A stretch of DNA of 64,000 nt from positions 35,990,581 to 36,054,580 of the forward strand of contig OY294071.1 in NCBI GenBank assembly GCA_958510875.1. Direction: 5' to 3'. The notes under the pieces were generated by a model. That model saw nothing but the letters and a program-made list of their open reading frames with translations, did not search any database and was not told the origin of the DNA. Position numbers and translations under genes: made by a program. Below are positions 1-12,720 of the stretch, one piece after another. Each line of letters begins with the position of its first letter. The first letter of the stretch is position 1. This DNA comes from Endomychus coccineus (lineage: Eukaryota; Arthropoda; Insecta; Coleoptera; Endomychidae).

Positions 1-2580
1 TGGTTCTTTTTTTGATGATGACTTACGTTGTTTACATTGTCCTAGAGGGATCTATATTCCATTACCGCAAACATTTCAAGAGTTCTTGTGTTTGTATTTA
101 TTGATCGAAGAATATCAATTAAAAGGAATAATCGCTCAGAAGGTAGCTCGTCTCAAGACTGGGACGCTTAATCGAGAGATAATTGGAACGTGAGAGCTGA
201 TTTAAGCGGCTATGTTGTGTTCGTTTTCGCCGGTGTTATTTATAGGCCTTTTTCGCACCGTTGACGACTTTGATAGTTTTATCTCCATCACTCAATATGG
301 CGATATATCTCAGTGCATACACGAACCGCTATTGATTTAAACTTTGGTATATATCCCAAGTGATAAATGGGAACAGCGCAGGGCTATCCATTTCCCGCTC
401 CAAACATGAGAGAGTCGAAAAAACAAACGCCTGCCGGACAGAACTCATAAGCACGCTCTGGCTTGTGGCACATAGCGATGGAGCCCTAATCCACTGAGAT
501 GTGAATTATCACCAATTTAAACTTTTCGGAATGGCACATACTTCTCACGGCAAGGTTTTTATAAATTAATCATACCGGCAACATGTTACAGCGATTGACT
601 GGCAACAGTATTACTAGGCCACACCAACGACACTAGCACGTTCAATTTAAAAGTTAAACATTTACTTCCATAATCTCCTATCTACGCGCTGCTATTCTTG
701 CAATTTTAACCCGGAATTTATCTGCAAACCTTTACTTTTTCGATAGCAAGCTTGTGTTTGCAACTTACCAAGTGACAAGAGAAAAGAATACAGTAATCTG
801 TTCACTGCTAGCACATATTCTCTTACTATTACGCCACTGATATACGGGGGCAATTTTTATTCTGCAGCATTTATCAACCAAGAAAATATGATCAATTTGC
901 AAATAAGATAATGTTCTATAAATTCATAAGTCGAGTAGAGATTTGTTCTCGCATTATATATGCAAGATGTTTCGAATATTAATTGAATCTAAAAATCTGG
1001 ATAAATTTCAGTTCGAATTTTCAAGAAGTGTAAATAGTGTATTCAAACCGAACTGGCACTAGAGGTGAACAGAAGTGGAACAGATGTTATCCCTTCTATT
1101 GACAGCTTAACAGCTGTGAGACGCCACTTGTTTCAGAAATCTCTGCAGAGATGTATTAGTTGCTAGGTGACCGTGTTCATTTGTTTCACCACACAATTTT
1201 ATTAAATAGTGAATTCCCATCTGATATAACCAATGCCTAATTAATACTGTTCACGTGTCTTTGTTTACGGTTACTGACAGTTGGTTTTAAATGAGCTTAG
1301 TCATCTCTTTTTATCACCGTAGCACTGTGCGCTGATTTATCAGGCAGTTCTGATTTCGGTAGGTACTGTTCAATTATTCCTAGTTTGATAATAATCTACA
1401 GATGAATTAATTCATCAGTGCCGAGCTCAGAAAAGAGAGTGAAGATGTAAATCTGGCACCTCATACATGTATTCTGTGTGCTCTTAGTGCGACCCTGTGA
1501 AATTCAGACGTTCACATGATTTTGTTTGCCCGTACTGACTCTTCCAAATGAATAGACTATATGTGTTTCTTATGTATGATACAAGAGTATTCCGAGTCCT
1601 TTGCAACCACAATTGATATGAAAATATGAGGACTTTGAAATCTCCAAGTTTCATCTGTTCATAATTTTTGGAATTATTTCCAATCCGTTGTATTGTGTTG
1701 CGGATATTTGCACACTACGACCTAAATAGATCTATTGTGTGTCCCCTTCTGTTGCTACGCTGTTCGTGATGTCCCAACGAATACAGCAAATGTTATTTCT
1801 GGCATCATGTCAAATAGCTCCATACCACTCTCGACTCTCTATTTCCTATCATCAATGAATTATTTTGTATTTAAATACCTCGTTTTATGGTATTTCGGCG
1901 TAACACTGTATATAGAATTCATAATTTTCCTAACCTGATAGCTTATCGAAAACATGTCAACTTAGTTACAAGTACGCTTTCAAAAGAAATATATGTAGTG
2001 AACTTACATCCATTATAAATATGTCTATTTGGCATACAATGGAACAAATTCTGTGAAATTTAAACTAAAAAGTAAGTAATCTAGCAATCTAGGAAACAAA
2101 GGTAGACATTTTTCAATACAATTTACTTTTTTAATATAAATATACAGACAAGAATAAAGCAATCAGCATCCCTTGTGATGATGAAGTTTTAGACAGCAAT
2201 AATTACAAATTAAAGCTCGAACGCTGTTTCTGAAAAATTGATAAACTAATTCACAAATATATTAATGTTACTAGCATCTTATCAAATTTACAATTGAAAC
2301 TTTCATCCAAGGAAATTTCAGATATAATTTGAATAGAAGCCGCAACGCCAACATAAGATGCACTTCGACATAACAAAGAAATGATCAAGTTTTATGCTTT
2401 CGCCACGATCACGCCGTCTTACACATAAGCCGATAAAGAGCGCGCGCCGTAGTCTAGTTGCAAACCAAAAACGTACCGTATAAACCGATTTGATGATATT
2501 TCTGTTCCATTAAATTTGTTGATGTTTCAAACAAACTTGCATGTTTGTTCTAAGTTGGTCAGCATTCTAAATCTCGATGT
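1..2580. other. Left flank, no recognised gene
   Basis: AT-rich sequence with only short chance open frames. I read both strands for splice-flanked coding segments continuing the lipid transfer protein gene and found none. No RNA gene, tandem array or clear transposon end was recognised. Confidence 0.5.
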
Positions 2581-2589
2581 GAGTGAAAT

Positions 2590-3480
2590 GGCTGCGGGTA
2601 CGGCTTATTGGCTTGCTGGTATGGGCCTGTGGGTCGGTGCTTCCGTGCCTCGCGGTCATGGAATAATTTGGGATTGGGCTGCTGGAAGCTGCACAGTCCT
2701 CTGACTGGATGTGATAACGCCTGCTGTCAGAATTCCAAACACCAGGCGTCCTCATAACCCAGGACAAACTGGGAGAACAAGGACTCCGGAGCAATTCCTC
2801 CAAGGGGACTCATGTAGTTCTCGGATGGTTCCAAAATTGGCTGGTCTAGCAGAGCCGGAGTCTACTCGTGCATATCCAGAATTGACCTTTCAGTTTCCCT
2901 GGGTGCTCACGTAACCGTTTTCCAGACCGAGGTCACCTGAAAAACCTGAGTCTACCGAGGTACATCTGCACTGGTAGCCGAGCAGCTCTGGGCGCACTTC
3001 GCGCCCATAGAATGACTTTTAGAGTTTGTTTATAGTGCAGGGAGACCACTTAATTAGCCAGAAGGAACAAACTATGGGTATGAGTAACCGCCCACTCTGG
3101 CGTGGAAGGAAATAAAGTGACTGATGAATTGGCCAAACAGGGTTTCCTAGGCACCCCTGACCCCGATCCAACAATAGGAATTTCATCGACCACCAGGCTC
3201 CACGCCTTCAGAGAGCCACTAGATAGAAAGAGCGCTCTCGGTTTGGCGTAATACCTCCCGGTATGAGTCATGTGAACCTTCACATTGCGGTATGCCCAAA
3301 CACTCAAAAGTCATCGTCTTTATGAGCAGAAGAGGCATTAAACTGGTGACAAGACTTCTCACAGGACACTGTGATCTGAATAAACATCTACACTCAATAG
3401 GCATTGTTGCACTGTTGCGGATAGGCGGTTTTAATTTGATTATCATTAGAATGCATGGATATTTTAGTAAAAAAAAATTG
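2590..3480 (+). mobile_element. LINE remnant, RNase H region
   Basis: Broken plus-strand coding sequence. Reading across frames gives a LINE RNase H region: pieces resembling the 'DGSK...GAGVY' start near 2830-2880, a middle segment 'GSRAALGALRAHR' near 2970-3010, and 'HSGVEGNKVTDELAKQG' near 3090-3150. The conserved tail 'LTGHCDLNKHLHSIGIV' follows at about 3355-3410. RNase H after RT is known from I, LOA and R1-type LINEs. Frameshifts and stops make it a dead fragment. A copy of the same family lies on the minus strand at 41990-42960. Confidence 0.7.
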
Positions 3481-4129
3481 GCAATAAAGCTTCAGTGACA
3501 TGTAAATTATGCATAAGCTTTCAATTCTTCCACAAACCTTGTTAGGATGAATGATCAGGATTATGTATTACGTATGATGTCCTCATTATTGTTTTCTTGT
3601 AACGTAAAATGGAATTATTTTCTGAAATATTACATTAATTGAATGATTGATTAATCGATTAGTTTGTGATGATTTAATTAGTCTACGATTACTATACTTC
3701 GATTATTCAAATGATCGATTAATTCATATACATTGCCATCTCTGGATATGAGTATGAAAATGAATCGCTTCGGCGCTTAGGTAGATGTACAAATAATCAC
3801 TATTTCTCTCAACAATCGGCCAGGTAGTTAGCGCACATAAAGACGTGTGAAACAGAGCAAATAGAGTGAAGTATTTTGACGGACCGCTCTGTCCAAAAAT
3901 TCGTTAACATCTAAACGTATGACTTTGAATTTATTTTATGGCAGTAAATTTCGAGCATTATATTCAGTTTATGTTGAAATTTCAAGTCGATTGTATTCAC
4001 CATTTGCCCGCTACGCGAGAACATACCTTGTGAAATATAACCCGGTTCAAGAGAAAACTTTGTTCGCTTTCCTCACTTCGTCTCAATTAACAGTTGCAAA
4101 ATACATCACCGTGTTTGATTATGCGTTCG

Positions 4130-4960
4130 GTGAGGGATACTCTCAATCAAATGAACAAGGTCGCCTTGAGGTATATCATTCCAAGCATATTGTATGTGAA
4201 GCCGAAAAGTCTTGAGATTGCCTGGGAGTGGCATAAATTACTCAGTCTAGTACTGATCATATCCTAGACATGTTCGATCGATGAGAGATGCTAGCCATGA
4301 AACCACATTCACATGAACTTCCCAAAAAAATATATCTTAACTCTTGCCGTGTCAGACCGGGCGTTGTCTTGTTGGAAAATTGGTTCGATCAATCTTGAGG
4401 ATATACACTGTAACAGGTTCCAAGACATCGGCTATGTTACTGACTACATTCAAATTGTCTAGAAAATGAACTGAAGAATTTGAAATTGCTCCCGTTCCTT
4501 ACAAAAACGTGCCACGCTCCTTTAGCCGTCATGATTCCACAAACAGAATCGGGACTTGTCGCTGAAAACCAAATGATACATTCCTGTACCCAGGTTATTT
4601 GTTTATTATACCATTTCAACCTGGATTAAGTGGTATAGCCACTAAAACAGTCCGGAAGAACAGTCTATAACATCTTCTTCATCGGTAAACTAACGTCATA
4701 GACACTTCTCATTCTAAAGTTTCCCTCCAATAATTTGTCATAGCTCGTGTTGTGTAAAATCTGTCTCTTACCGCGCCAACATTCGCAGATGACGTTCTTC
4801 ACGATCTGTAGACCTCACGTCCTGATCCGCGGCGACGCCTTGAACACATTTTCCAGACCAACTGCACCAAGATCTTAAGACAGTTGTCACGTTACCGTGT
4901 ACACGGCTGGTAATTTTCTCAAGATAACATCCATTCTCCGTCATATCAACAATCCACGTT
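4130..4960 (-). mobile_element. Tc1-type transposon remnant
   Basis: The minus strand, read across several frames, gives Tc1 transposase landmarks in order. Near 4750-4800 is an N-terminal helix-turn-helix stretch ending 'REERHLRMLAR'. Near 4540-4570 is 'FSDKSRFCLWNHDG' with the first catalytic Asp region, and near 4350-4385 is 'QQDNARSDTARV'. Near 4255-4290 is a decayed 'SPIEHVWD' block, then the C-terminal 'WNDIPQGDLVHLIESIP' near 4120-4180. Frameshifts and stops interrupt it, so it cannot encode an active enzyme. I did not identify terminal repeats. Confidence 0.7.
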
Positions 4961-6985
4961 CAAAATTACGTAATGAACTATAATCATAGGTAATGTTTAC
5001 TACAGAAATATAAAAAATTGCTTAACTAATTATGGGTGTTGCGGTTTTAGTCAAATCAGTATATATTCGCGAATTATATGCTTCAGTAAAATTATACAAC
5101 ATTTTTAACTTCCATAATAACTAAGGAACTAGGGATTCAAGCCACAGAAGCATGCGTTTAAGAATACTTATTCCAAATCAATTGGACAAGAATCTGTGAT
5201 GTACTTGGGACTCTTGATGGAGAGATTATGAGGATTCTCTGAAATCTTACAAACCGAAATCCTAAAATTATTATTAAAATTGTATATTAGGTAGCTCTTT
5301 TGTAGTAAGCTACCACTTTGTAATATTTGTTCGGGGAAGCTATGGTGTTAGCGAAACTATAGTTACATTTATTTATTTTACTGGTGAAAGTCGAACTTTT
5401 AACAGTTATTGTATTCAAGCTTAAAAAAATCGAAAGTTTTGGTAATAATAATTGATAGATCATTTTCTAATTGATTGATACATATTCGTTGATTGCAGCA
5501 AATATGGTTACATGTCCAGTCATAATTCTTTTTTAGTATAACTTAACATTGCATTCGTAGATTGGAGAAATTGTGAATTCGTGCTTCCTGTTTATTTTCT
5601 AATGATATTCACTTGATTAATGCTTATAAAGTCAAATGTTTGTAGGCTTAGAAGCCAACCCACATCAGGTGGACAAAGAAACTGTAATTGCTCCTATTTA
5701 TTATGTCAGCGAAAATATGAATAGGTGAGGTCAATCTCATTACTAAAAAGTACCCTCGACTGAAAGTAATTACAATCGCAACAATATGGCGTACTGACCA
5801 AACCGAATCGTATAAAAAGTTTAGCCCTAGCGGTCAACATAGAAATGAGTGGGTAGTTCTCCGGTTTTAAAAATCAATTACTTACGCCATTTTGATAGTT
5901 ACTAAAATCGATCAATCACTCCTAGTTTGTGAGACCTTATATTCATGAAAGCTTGAATGAAAGAAGCGTGTTTCACAATTGACAAACCTAGTTGATACGT
6001 TTTATGAAAAGAAATGATGAATTATGTAGACGATCTCAGAATATAAAAGGAAATGTTTACATAAATCCCTGAATTAATCTTTTTGTCTTGTCTCGTATTT
6101 ACATCTGTATATTTCAAGAATTGAACCATCCAGAACGTTGATTTTACAGAATGCGATGCACTTAAAATATGATTTCGGAAATAATTATTCGACAAACATG
6201 AATTGAAGACAAGATGCAAATTTTGTACTTCCACATATAGTAAATTTATTTCAGTAAAGTTGAGTGACAAAACGTAAATATGAAAAACCAATTCTGAACG
6301 ATGATGATACAAAAAACACTTTAGATAGAGTAAAATGTAACAGAAACGAGAAATGGTCGTGGTAAACACTTCAAATTGATTCGAAAAATACTTTATCTCT
6401 ATTTAAATCTAGTAGACTCTGGAAAACAATCACAACAGATACAATGGATGGAGGAACCATTTAATCTACATTACTGTAAATTTGATGGCAATGCATTAAT
6501 ATCATAGCGAAGTCCATTATCCTTTGAAGCCTCTCAATTCAATTAGGACTATGTGTTATTACAGCTTCAAGAAAGTGTATTCAAGAGAATCATAAACACT
6601 CATCACAGAATATGTGGATGTTGGGTAGACGAGGAGAATTTCTCCATTTAACTAAAGTTTAAAGGGTTTGTTAACGTTAAGAATTGAAAAACCAACACCC
6701 TCATCTTAAACTCAAGCTGTCGTCATTAGAAGTAAACTGAACTTCGAAGCTCAAAATTCTTTAGTTATGAGATAGAACAAGCAAATCTGCTATAATGGTA
6801 TTGGATCATCATGTTATAGATGATTAAAATTGTCATGGGCTTCTAATTTGTTCATCAGAAATAATTTGTGATTCAAATGTTTACTTTAGGGATGGTTGCG
6901 ACTACACGAAAGGGAAATTGATGATGTTTGGAAGCTATATAATCAAGGAACTAGAGATTGAGGGATCCGCCTTCTGGAGAAAATA
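4961..6985. other. No recognised gene
   Basis: AT-rich sequence. A 115-codon open frame on the minus strand (6022-6369) has biased, low-information composition and no domain I recognise. I treat it as chance. Confidence 0.4.
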
Positions 6986-6989
6986 CAGG

Positions 6990-7560
6990 CTTGAGCTTTG
7001 CTCGCATTACTAGATTATCAGATCATCATTTCAAAATACTTTTCAGTTGTGCATTTATTGCAAACATCTCTGGCTTCACTAGATGATATGGAAGCTCTAG
7101 AGGAGAAAACGGAATAAAATGTACCATCATCTGTGAAGCTGTGGGGATGTTTGATATGTAGTTGAAAAAAGTTGGTGCCAAGACAGATCTCTGTAGCACA
7201 TCAGCGTTGATGCTATCGCATCGGAGGAAAACGACGAGGTTGGGGCTACAAACCATTCGATGGAAGTTTTACAAGAAAGCCTTGGTGCTGGTCAAATGCT
7301 TTGGAGATATTCAATGCAATGCTGGAGATTCCTCATATTATCAATGGATGTCTGTGCTATACGTTTATGTGGCAAGCAGATCTCCTGTTTATCTGGTGTC
7401 AAAAGCAGTATTGTCGGTTATTCACGATACTGGAGCTCTCTAGATATTGGACGAGCTCGATGTTGATTGCTTTCTCCATCACTCAGATTAAGACAGGCAA
7501 CTCAATATGTTTCGTGATGTTTGGTTTCGAGACCAGCAATTGGGATATATGACAAAGACC
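6990..7560 (-). mobile_element. LINE reverse transcriptase remnant
   Basis: Minus-strand RT fragment in several frames. Near 7260-7330 it reads 'ALNISKAFDQHQGFLVKLP', which is RT motif A with the 'ISKAFD' Asp kept. Near 7165-7200 the frame reads 'RSVLAPTFFNYISNI', a decayed form of the VPQGSVLSPTLFLLYINDL block. The plus-strand open frames here are antisense shadows. A second copy of this RT lies on the plus strand at 43195-43720. Confidence 0.7.
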
Positions 7561-10252
7561 GAAGAGAAATTGGCGAAAGAATAATATAAGTCACTCTGGA
7601 ATTTATAGCACAAAGAATATGAAGAGAACTCCCAAGCCCTCATGGCAATTTCATTCAAATGAGTATGAGATAAATCTCACAATGTACTTGATTCCGAATT
7701 CAAATCATTAGATAACATAGCAGGACATCAAAAATTCATGAAAAAATCAGACCACTACACCTGCGACAATAGAGGCACCACAAAATAGAGACAGATTTGG
7801 ACATAATTACCTTCTCGAGCTACTGTGAGCTACTCCGTCTAAAGAATGATTGAGCCGCTTCACAAAAACTAGAACAAAGAAAATGTGGAACACCTCCCAG
7901 GTGGAATATAGAGAACTAACAACAATACGCAATGAAAAAAGACATAATTAATCAATTGTGCCCACAGTGAGCCTAAAGCCCAAGACAGCTGAATTATCAA
8001 TCCAACAATACGACCTAATAGATAAAATCAATCTGAAATGAATATTGCAGTAAATGGGAAATATTATATAGTATAACATTTAGGTCACTTCTTCAATTAT
8101 GTCTCTAATTTACTGTAATAGAATAAATTGAAACGATGATGCTGGTATAATTACAAATCTCAATTTCTTGAGATTGATAAATTGATCGCCCGTATAAATC
8201 TAAGAGCACAAAGACTTACAATAATAGCTCGAAAAAATGTTGTCATGATGTAGACGTTTAATTAACCACAGGATTAAGTTGAGTGTATAGCAATCAGTAA
8301 AAGAAAAGTAACCGAAGTTGTCGGTCGAATGGTCAAGAGCAGAAACGACAAAGCCCTCCTAGAATAAAAAGAGAAAGAAAAAGTGATAGCATGTAACGGC
8401 GACAGCTTCAAACTGTTCCGGATCGGCCCAAATGGATCATCTATTGAAGGACACATATTTGAAAACGTTATTGATATTGATATTGCGTTTATCAATAGAA
8501 GACAATGCAGTATCAGGAACATGCGACACAATTTATACGCAGGAAAGAATAACCGATCAAGTGTTTGGATTACAATGTCTATGTCTAAGCAGGACCAAAA
8601 TATTAATATTATCTGAAAAACAATCTAATGTAATCAAATGGGATAAACTTAATACTTGTGCTTCCAACGATTTTCCGAGATCCCAAATAAATTAAATTCG
8701 CGATAGGAAAAACCAATGAATTCACCACTAAAATTTTTCCTCTACCTCTCGAGGAAAGTTTTACAGGAACACCGAATAAACATATGATCATAATAGACCA
8801 TGATCCCTATTTTCCGTTTGATCCACAAAACTATTAAAGTTGTCATTTGAGAAATTGTATACGCAATGTAAAAAGATATTGTGCATGATTTCTGACATTT
8901 TACCTCACAACAAATGTTCGAAATTTATCCTTTTGGATTAAATGCAATGGCAACTTGCCCTTTTCAACGCTAAAAAACAATTTCAATGACAGAATGAGAA
9001 GTTGTTGAGTTTTATTCCTAACGATAAGTTTCCGATGGACCGCAAGTAAAGATTATATCAAGTTGTTCGAACGATTCGAAAAACAATGATCTCTCAGATC
9101 ATATTTCGTCCTCATTAATATAACTAATATGGCCATCAAATAACCAAATTTGCTTCATGCGAAGGGAACATACAGTATGGAATATGAAAACCAGGGTATG
9201 GGTATTATGAGTGTTGTAATAAAGTATGCGTTCTAAATGAGGATGAAGCCTAACAGCGACTGCCTCTAGACGGAGATCGTTGTCTGAAACTAGGAGTTGC
9301 TTCAGTAACTGTGAACGAATGCATCGGTGTACATTACACCATTACACTTCTACTAAGCAATAAATTACGTAAATTGGATCAGCCGGAGAAAATGCTGTTA
9401 TTCTATTGCTTTGTAATTTTCTGAGCGAAAAATAATAAAGCTATTACTTCCCAATAATGACAGTAAACCAAACTAAAACCAATTTTGAAATGACTGAACT
9501 GAAAATAAAACTAATATTCCAAATTAAATCCAAAAGAATTTTCAGTTATACGCGGGTCAGGGAGGTTATTGGCTCCAGAATCCTGAAATCTATAAATTTC
9601 TGACTAGCAGAAGTATGCATGAATGTGAGTCGAATAACTAATATCTGTCGAGTGATAAACATTCTCTTGACAACAGAAATCATGTTTTAATACCCCGTTG
9701 CCGCACTGGTGACTTCACACACTATAGTATTCTCGCTATGAATAATACCCAATGTATATCATTGTGAGCTTTTACCATCTATCCATTCCCTTGCTGTGGT
9801 AGTAAAAAGATACACATGTGGCTATATACTAACACGAACATACTCCTCTATCTAATGGTTTTCAGTTTCAAACTATAGAAATGTTTTCATACGCGAGAGG
9901 TGCTGACTCCTTTGCTAGCTACAAATGGAAGATTGCGATACAAAACGCCTAACACTACATATTATCAACAATTCACAGTTATTCAGTACAAATTCAGCTC
10001 AGTCACTACTATAATGACTAGAATTAATCTAGTCTCACAGCAAAACAAGCGACATGTCAAGATGAACTGTTTGTATTTCAGTTTAATGAATGATATTCTT
10101 GAGAAACAGCTTCGTTTGAGCGAAACAAGATTTTTTCTAGTCGTTGAATATTGATTGAGAAAGTTCGGATACGGGCCTGAGAGGCAAGCAGGCGACAGGC
10201 TATAGATTACGGCTGATTTTATAGGACTCGTTGATTTATTTGATGCACCTAC
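7561..10252. other. No recognised gene; should hold or precede next exon of the host gene
   Basis: This stretch lies downstream of the last host exon I could place. It contains an unexplained plus-strand open segment at 8383-8616, overlapped by other frames, with no motif I can name. I saw no splice-flanked minus-strand segment continuing the protein, so either the intron exceeds 10 kb or the next exon is too divergent to see by eye. Confidence 0.4.
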
Positions 10253-10459
10253 CACAGAGGACGCTTCCCTCGTTGCTCCATACTCGTAACCGTGGACGTA
10301 GTCAGCCCCGATTGGGTATAACTTGTTCTGGAGCTCCACATGGATAGTTTCCTTGTCGAAACCCGCTCTAGACTCCGACAGGCAATTATAGGAAGCATCC
10401 AGGACTTTCTTGCCATTATAACCGACAGTAGCCTCTCCAGTGCTGACTTGGGGCTTTTC
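10253..10459 (-). CDS. LLTP exon (last one visible)
   Basis: 69 codons, phase 0 at both ends, with acceptor gttttag and donor GTAGGT. The peptide includes 'VGYNGKKVLDASYNC' and ends 'DYVHGYEYGATREASSV'. Alternating polar and hydrophobic residues fit the beta-sheet rich lipid-binding body. The donor shows that coding continues further left. Confidence 0.75.
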
Positions 10460-11066
10460 CTAAAACATAACCATCCGTTGAGAATACAAAATTGCTATAA
10501 ATTTGATAAGAAAGACAGTTTCCAATTGGAAAATTTTTCGTAACTCGACAACCATTCCAAAACATCTTAGCTTTCGCAGATATACTTGTTGCGATATACT
10601 ACTTGTAAATTCAACTGAATCACTCGAAATCTGGACCGTCGAATTCTACGTTCTCACGGAATATATCCCAGGCGAACTAATACGTATTTTATAAGCTGTT
10701 CACCAAGGTTACAATGTTGTTTTCAAGGCAAAGCGGTATTTTCAATTTCGATCGGAGTGGATGAATTTAAATGCATCATGTGACTCAGAATGTTTTGTAG
10801 GGATGAAATCAAATAATTCAATTGTAGAGAATAAAATACAGGTGTCATTCATTACAATTTTTATACTTATAAGCACTGCGCATGTGGCACAGCCTTGATG
10901 AAAATGTAAAGATTGCACACCGCGATGTGCTCATGCTCATAACACCTGAAGTTTGCATGATGTTGTTTTACCGATTGTTTGATTATTTGAAGACATACTC
11001 GTCATTGTACCGCAAGATATGTTATAGCAGCTACATACCCCAATTTGCATAGAAAAATTAACTCAC

Positions 11067-11241
11067 CTCATAAGTATAATCCACTTTAGTAATATGTCTT
11101 GTTGCCAAAGGAATCTCTATTATCAGTTTACCTTTCCTAGATCTTTCTAGTAACGTCGCTCCGGTTCTAATATCACATTTTCCATCTAACACAGCACTAT
11201 TCTGGGGCCAAAATACTTGAAAGTATCGGTTATAAACATAC
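11067..11241 (-). CDS. LLTP exon
   Basis: 175 nt; the first base completes an Ala codon split with the exon at 16460. Peptide contains 'FQVFWPQNSAVLDGKCDI' and ends 'HITKVDYTYE'. Acceptor attctag, donor GTGAGT. Phase match across a 5.2-kb intron supports a direct link, though a skipped phase-neutral exon in between cannot be excluded. Confidence 0.75.
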
Positions 11242-11499
11242 CTAGAATGTGAGTAATAGTGGAATATAAGTCAAATCACCAGTTCCGCAGACCAAAAATT
11301 ACTCCATACAATTAATAATATCAATAAATAGTAAGCTATTCTATTAACGAAGAATTATTTGATGGTATCTGTATGTTTATGAAATAAAAGACATTGCAGA
11401 CACAATGCATTGGAATAAAGAGACGCAATCAATGTTAGGCCGTTATGTGATTTACAGAAATGAATATTCGGTTGTCTTTTGTTTTATACTTCGATGCAA

Positions 11500-12130
11500 T
11501 ACCAATACCAATATTGACAGTCTTGTTTCGAAATTCTCCAACATGAGTTGGTAGGATACTGAAAAATGTTACCTATGACCTATGATCCTCATCTTTGGTG
11601 GGTCTCACCTTTAGTTGTACTAAATATGGTATGCAATTAAGATGTTTTAGTCTCAGTTGAAGATATGTTTCTTAAAACATAACTGTAGCTCTAGAGGATA
11701 TTCATAAACTTTTCAATTCGAGCATACCAATTTAACCTAGAATCCATAGTTACGCCAACAAAGGAACAGTGATCAAGTATACTGATTGAACCGGATTGAC
11801 TGATGAGTGTAATTAGGTTTTCAATTTCATGTCCAAATTTACTTAACATAGTTCATCTCCATATTGTTATATGAAAACCATGTTCCATGGACAAGTGATA
11901 GTGTTGTGGAAGTATCAGCAACGTTTTCTTCAAGACAATCAGGTCATTGGTATACAAAATATATAGAAGAGGTCCCAGAATTGATTCCCTTGGAACACCT
12001 CTCCTTATCATTCAATAGCGCCAGAGGTGCAAGATAAAGATAGGTCGATTCAATAAATGAAGATCTAACAAATATTTTGAGATGATGATGATGATGTGAT
12101 AATCTAGTAGAGCTTAATGAAGTCCTCAAT
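11500..12130 (-). mobile_element. LINE reverse transcriptase remnant
   Basis: Read across frames, the minus strand gives 'RGVPRESILGPLLYILYTNDL' near 11945-12010 in slightly decayed form, the RT block before the YxDD box. Further on comes a thumb-like stretch matching the LINE pattern 'KFLGVTxDSRLNW' near 11725-11800. Stops and frameshifts are frequent. It lies in the intron between the exons at 16460 and 11241. Confidence 0.65.
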
Positions 12131-12720
12131 ATCCATGTTCGGTATCGCCACCAACGGCACCATCTCCTGGGACGATCAAGTTAGGTCCATTGCGAGAACT
12201 GCTTCACAGTCACCGCCAAGAGCGCAAATTTGATCTATCCTGGAGTACGGTTCACATTTTTGGAGTTAGCCCCCAAACATACGTTGAAACCCTTACATTC
12301 AGACGAGAGTTATTTGCCTGGTTGGTGATGTCATATTTTGTATTCTTTGACTTCTCTAGAACATTGTGCATAGATGGACGATCTCCCTTCTCTATAGATA
12401 TTTATGTTTATATAGATGGTAATTACTCATTAGGAAACGCGTCTGTTATACCTCCACGAGCTATTTTAGGTAGACAGACTGGACGAGATCATGCTGGTTC
12501 CCCCTTCATTGTCAAGTTCGAGAGCTGCTAAGCTTCTGTCCACCAGACTTTATTTTTTAATCGAAAGAAGCTATGAAATTCTGCCTAGTGAGGGCTTTTC
12601 TGATGCCTATAACCTCCAAACTTTCAAGAAAAATTCTAAAGCCTATCTCCTCTCCCAACATTCGATCGCTGGCTCAAACGACGTTCTACTCTAGTGTAAT
12701 CGAAGTATAAAAAAATATTT
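12130..12720 (+). mobile_element. LINE 3' end, C-terminal part of RT polyprotein
   Basis: Plus-strand fragment with 'DDQVRSIARTASQ' and 'SILEYGSHFWS' (12160-12260), then the C-terminal 'FSDAYNLQTFKKNSKAYLLSQHS' block (12595-12665), the usual end of CR1/RTE-like LINE proteins. Related tails occur at 49560-49740 and, weakly, near 59340. It is back-to-back with the minus-strand RT fragment, so the two are separate insertions. Confidence 0.7.

Noticed and set aside
3919..4215. 98-codon plus-strand frame
   Set aside because: Its 3' part is antisense to the Tc1 transposase C-terminus, and the rest has no similarity I recognise.
6022..6369. 115-codon minus-strand open frame
   Set aside because: AT-driven composition, no motif, no splice context.
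7162..7552. Overlapping plus-strand open frames
   Set aside because: They are antisense to a LINE RT fragment with a recognisable motif A on the minus strand.
8274..8791. Cluster of open frames on both strands
   Set aside because: No recognisable domain; frames overlap on opposite strands. Considered as a possible retroelement gene, but no diagnostic motif was found.
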